DNA from: Paraburkholderia ultramafica
Lineage (GTDB): Bacteria > Pseudomonadota > Gammaproteobacteria > Burkholderiales > Burkholderiaceae
DNA: 64,000 nucleotides
Assembly: GCF_902859915.1 (NCBI RefSeq)
Contig: NZ_CADIKK010000019.1
Coordinates: 1-64,000 of the forward strand
Direction: 5' to 3'
Part shown: in pieces, positions 61,587 through 64,000 of the stretch
How positions within the stretch are numbered: the first letter of the stretch is position 1
Layout of the letters: every line of letters begins with the position of its first letter
The notes under the pieces: model-generated
What the model was told of the DNA's origin: nothing
What the model saw: only the letters and a program-made list of their open reading frames with translations
Database searches by the model: none
Program-made: the position numbers and the translations under genes

Positions 61587-63176
61587 ATGCAGCAGGCAGT
61601 TAGTTCGTCGCCCTCTCTCGCTGGCAATTTTGCTGCGCAGTATGTACGCATGTCTACGGACTATCAGGAGTACTCCACCGAAAACCAGAGGCTGGCCATC
61701 GCAGAATTTGCGGAGAGGCAAGGAATAACCATTGTTGCGACGTACGAAGATGCCGGTAAAAGCGGCATTACTCTGAAAGGCCGCCCGGCTCTACGACAAT
61801 TGCTCCAGGACGTTCAGGCACCCAACCACTCCTTCAGTCTCGTACTGGTCTATGACGTGAGTCGATGGGGACGTTTCCAGGACGTAGACGAATGTGCGCA
61901 TTACGAGTACTTATGCAGGCAGGCAGGTGTTCAGGTCGTGTACTGCGCAGAGCAGTTCTCTTGGGATGGCAGTGCCACAGCAGCATTGATGAAGACGATT
62001 AAGCGGACGATGGCGGGTGAATACAGCCGTGAGCTATCCCGGAAAGTTTTTAGCGGCCAATGCCGGCTTGCCGAACGAGGTTTCTGGCAAGGGGCGGCCC
62101 CGGGCTTCGGACTACAGCGGGTGTTAATCGCCTCGAATGGAGTCGTCAAGGGCCCCTTACGCAACAGGGAATGCAAAAGTATCCAGACAGACAGGGTTAT
62201 CTTGACGCCCGGTGACGAACGCGAAGTGGCGCTCGTTCGCCGAATCTATGACTGGTACATTTACCAGAGAGTCGGGTGCAAGAGGATTGCAGACAGGCTG
62301 AATGTATTCGGCATCTGTAATGGACGTGGTCACCCGTGGAACCCTCAGCAGATTACAGACATTCTCAGTAGCGAAAAGTATGCTGGGACTAATATCTATG
62401 CCAGAACATCCAAGAAGCTCAATGCTAGCTGGCACAGGAACTCATCTTCCGAGTGGACCCGAGCTGTAGGCGTCTTTCCGGCTCTTGTCGACCGCCCGAC
62501 ATTTGACGCAGCGGAAAGGATTCGAACCAATAGGACACAGTACCTTAGCGACGCTGAGGTTCTCAAAAAATTGCGCGATTTTTTGTCATCCGCTGAAGTA
62601 GTCAGCGCGAAGGCTATCGACAGTGCGCCCGGGATGCCTGCTGGAAAAACGTATTCTCGGCGGTTTGGTTGCATGAAGAATGCGTACGCGCTCGTTGGCT
62701 ATGAGCAAGGATACCGTGGCGCTGAGCTTGAGATTTTTCGAGCCTCCCGGGCGGCCCTTCAGGGATGCATTGAGAAGACCACCTCTGACCTGATAGCTCG
62801 CGGCCACCGTGTGGACATCTCGCAGGACGAGACAACCATCCGGGTGAATGACGAGCTCGTCATCAGATTCGCCGTTCACCTGATTCTCCGCTACGACCGC
62901 AGGGGCCCGCGCTGGAGGGTTCGTTGGCCGACATATTCCTCGCCCGACCTTTTGGTGATATTAAGACTTGATTCCGCTTTCCGAGTCCCTGTCGACTTAT
63001 ATGTTTTCCCAAGGGGTAGTTTGACACCTGGTTGCGAATATTCGCTCTCCATCCGCAGTGGAAGCAGCGGCCCGTTCGAAGTGTTTCGATACCCCGACGA
63101 GAGTATTCTGCTTGATTTGTCTGCGAGAACTTGCCTGGAGGCATTCGATGGAAGCCAATCTGCTATCTCCAATTAA
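61587..63176 (+). CDS. Large serine recombinase (module 2)
   Basis: A 529-residue recombinase of the same type as the gene at 58393. The nucleophile Ser is in AQYVRMSTDYQEYS (about 22), followed by YEDAGKSGITLKGRPALRQL, VYDVSRWGRFQDVDECAHYE and YSRELSRKVFSG. The recombinase domain has ILSSEKYAGTNIYARTSKKL, and the C-terminal part repeats the PRWRVRWPTYSSPDLLVILR and LYVFPRGSLTPG blocks of its paralogue. ATG 61587 follows CAGGAGACGG. The parB gene starts inside its last 29 bases. The two recombinases are far from identical, so duplication was ancient or they arrived separately. Confidence 0.92.
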   Translation: MQQAVSSSPSLAGNFAAQYVRMSTDYQEYSTENQRLAIAEFAERQGITIVATYEDAGKSGITLKGRPALRQLLQDVQAPNHSFSLVLVYDVSRWGRFQDVDECAHYEYLCRQAGVQVVYCAEQFSWDGSATAALMKTIKRTMAGEYSRELSRKVFSGQCRLAERGFWQGAAPGFGLQRVLIASNGVVKGPLRNRECKSIQTDRVILTPGDEREVALVRRIYDWYIYQRVGCKRIADRLNVFGICNGRGHPWNPQQITDILSSEKYAGTNIYARTSKKLNASWHRNSSSEWTRAVGVFPALVDRPTFDAAERIRTNRTQYLSDAEVLKKLRDFLSSAEVVSAKAIDSAPGMPAGKTYSRRFGCMKNAYALVGYEQGYRGAELEIFRASRAALQGCIEKTTSDLIARGHRVDISQDETTIRVNDELVIRFAVHLILRYDRRGPRWRVRWPTYSSPDLLVILRLDSAFRVPVDLYVFPRGSLTPGCEYSLSIRSGSSGPFEVFRYPDESILLDLSARTCLEAFDGSQSAISN

Positions 63177-64000
63177 AGATATCCAGGTGGACCAGATTCG
63201 GGTGCTCAACCCCCGAACCCGCAGCAAGCGACAGAGGCAGGCGTTGATGGAGAACATTGCGGCAGTTGGATTGAAGAAGCCGATTACCGTGAGCCGTAAA
63301 ACGTCGGCTGATGAGACGTCGATTTTCGACCTCGTTTGTGGCCAAGGTCGACTCGAGGCTGTGCAGGCCCTCGGCTATCGCACCATTCCAGCGAATGTTG
63401 TTGAGAAAGCCGAAGACGAGTGCCTCATCATGAGCCTCGTTGAAAATATTGCCCGGCGAAACCACTCGGCTCTTGAGCTACTCAGAGACATCCAGAGCCT
63501 GCGTAAAGAAGGCTACACCGACAGCATCGTGGCAGAGAAAGTCGGCCTCTCTGTCGCTTATCTGGAACACTTGATGTTCCTGCTTGACCGAGGCGAAGAG
63601 AGGCTCATCGCGGCTGTCGAAGCGGGGACGATACCGATTGGCATCGCTGTCCACATTGCCCGTGCCAATGACGCAGACGTTCAGTCTGCGTTGGCCGATG
63701 CATACGAGGAAGGAACGTTAAGGGGGCCACAACTCGCCGTGGTGCGCAGGTTATTGAACCGTCGCATCAAGTCTGGAGGGAAAGCGTTGCCGGTCTGCAA
63801 GGGACCCGCCGGCACTCGCTCGCGTGAACTGGCTCCGGACCAGCTGCGTAGGCTATATATGCGGGAAAGCGAGCGACAGAGAGTGCTCGCGAAGAGGGTT
63901 GAACTCGTACACGCACGTCTACTATTTATCGTTCACGCGCTCCGTGAACTGATGCGCGAAAGTGAATTCATCCATCTGCTCGAACAGGAGGGACTTACTA
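63148..64000 (+). CDS. ParB/RepB/Spo0J-family protein (module 2, partial at window end)
   Basis: An open frame from ATG 63148 to the window edge (284 codons, no stop). The N-terminal ParB domain has IRVLNPRTRSKRQRQALMEN and LVCGQGRLEAVQALGYRTIP (the GxxR-type CTP/nuclease motif region), then SLVENIARRNHSALELLRDI. A helix-turn-helix (IVAEKVGLSVAYLEHLMFLL) and a helical RepB-like C-terminus follow. It overlaps the recombinase end by 29 bp in another frame. No parA is visible. By comparison with module 1, a RepB-like gene is expected just after 64000. Confidence 0.88.
   Translation, partial: MEANLLSPIKDIQVDQIRVLNPRTRSKRQRQALMENIAAVGLKKPITVSRKTSADETSIFDLVCGQGRLEAVQALGYRTIPANVVEKAEDECLIMSLVENIARRNHSALELLRDIQSLRKEGYTDSIVAEKVGLSVAYLEHLMFLLDRGEERLIAAVEAGTIPIGIAVHIARANDADVQSALADAYEEGTLRGPQLAVVRRLLNRRIKSGGKALPVCKGPAGTRSRELAPDQLRRLYMRESERQRVLAKRVELVHARLLFIVHALRELMRESEFIHLLEQEGLT

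Larger units (their letters stand above)
21297..64000. mobile_element. Large genomic island (right end not in window)
   Basis: From about 21.29 kb, GC content visibly drops and a host-type gene is interrupted. A four-gene recombinase module sits at the edge. The rest is accessory content: gene remnants, probable defence genes, SOS/repair genes, then two serine-recombinase/ParB-like modules. No backbone gene of the kind seen before 21 kb returns before 64000. It could be one island or several elements stacked at one site. Exact ends need comparison with an unoccupied site. Confidence 0.6.

Overview
The window looks like a Paraburkholderia/Burkholderia-type betaproteobacterial chromosome. It has high GC, IrlRS-like heavy-metal two-component genes, zwf, a BetR-type regulator, many LysR/AraC/ADH genes, and a long hairpin repeat of a kind I associate with this group. 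No tRNA, rRNA or CRISPR array was seen.

Positions 1-21.3 kb look like host backbone with signs of decay. They hold a small monooxygenase, a YjdM-like zinc-ribbon protein, a sensor kinase/response regulator pair divergent from a periplasmic protein, a cytochrome b and a sulfite-oxidase-fold molybdoenzyme (HprRS/MsrPQ-like layout), an AraC regulator divergent from a YahK-type alcohol dehydrogenase, a LysR gene, zwf, a C39-like protein, a HipBA module with a striking 26-bp-phased operator, a BetR-receiver protein, a hybrid histidine kinase overlapping a molybdopterin-fold periplasmic protein, and a phosphoribosyltransferase/HAD fusion. Three genes are broken: a VOC protein cut at the sensor-kinase stop codon, the tail of a nucleoside hydrolase, and an FAD oxidoreductase lacking its dinucleotide-binding half.

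At about 21.29 kb a NERD-helicase-type gene loses its N-terminal part and a lower-GC island begins. Its edge carries four translationally coupled genes (21.35-27.70 kb). Two encode complete tyrosine recombinases, one a large divergent recombinase-like protein and one a small coiled-coil protein. The general design recalls Tn554 TnpABC and Gamma-Mobile-Trio islands, but with four genes. After a zone of gene remnants (27.9-30.2 kb) comes cargo rich in probable anti-phage and DNA-repair genes. These are a giant DUF4011-helicase-endonuclease protein, an HNH nuclease, a uracil-glycosylase-like protein, a STAND NTPase with a Cap4/DUF4297-like nuclease end, a CBASS-like pair (Cap4-SAVED and a CD-NTase with AGS-C sensor) with a DUF4238 partner, a SRAP/YedK protein, an orphan ImuA under a LexA box, a WYL regulator, a sirtuin, a PD-(D/E)XK-like protein and a haloacid dehalogenase. 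Cap4 appears frameshifted.

The right end (58.4-64.0 kb) holds two tandem modules of large serine recombinase plus ParB/RepB-like partition proteins. In the first module the ParB gene is reduced to its C-terminal part. The second ParB runs off the window. I read the right part as one defence/repair island, or several stacked mobile elements; its far end is not visible.
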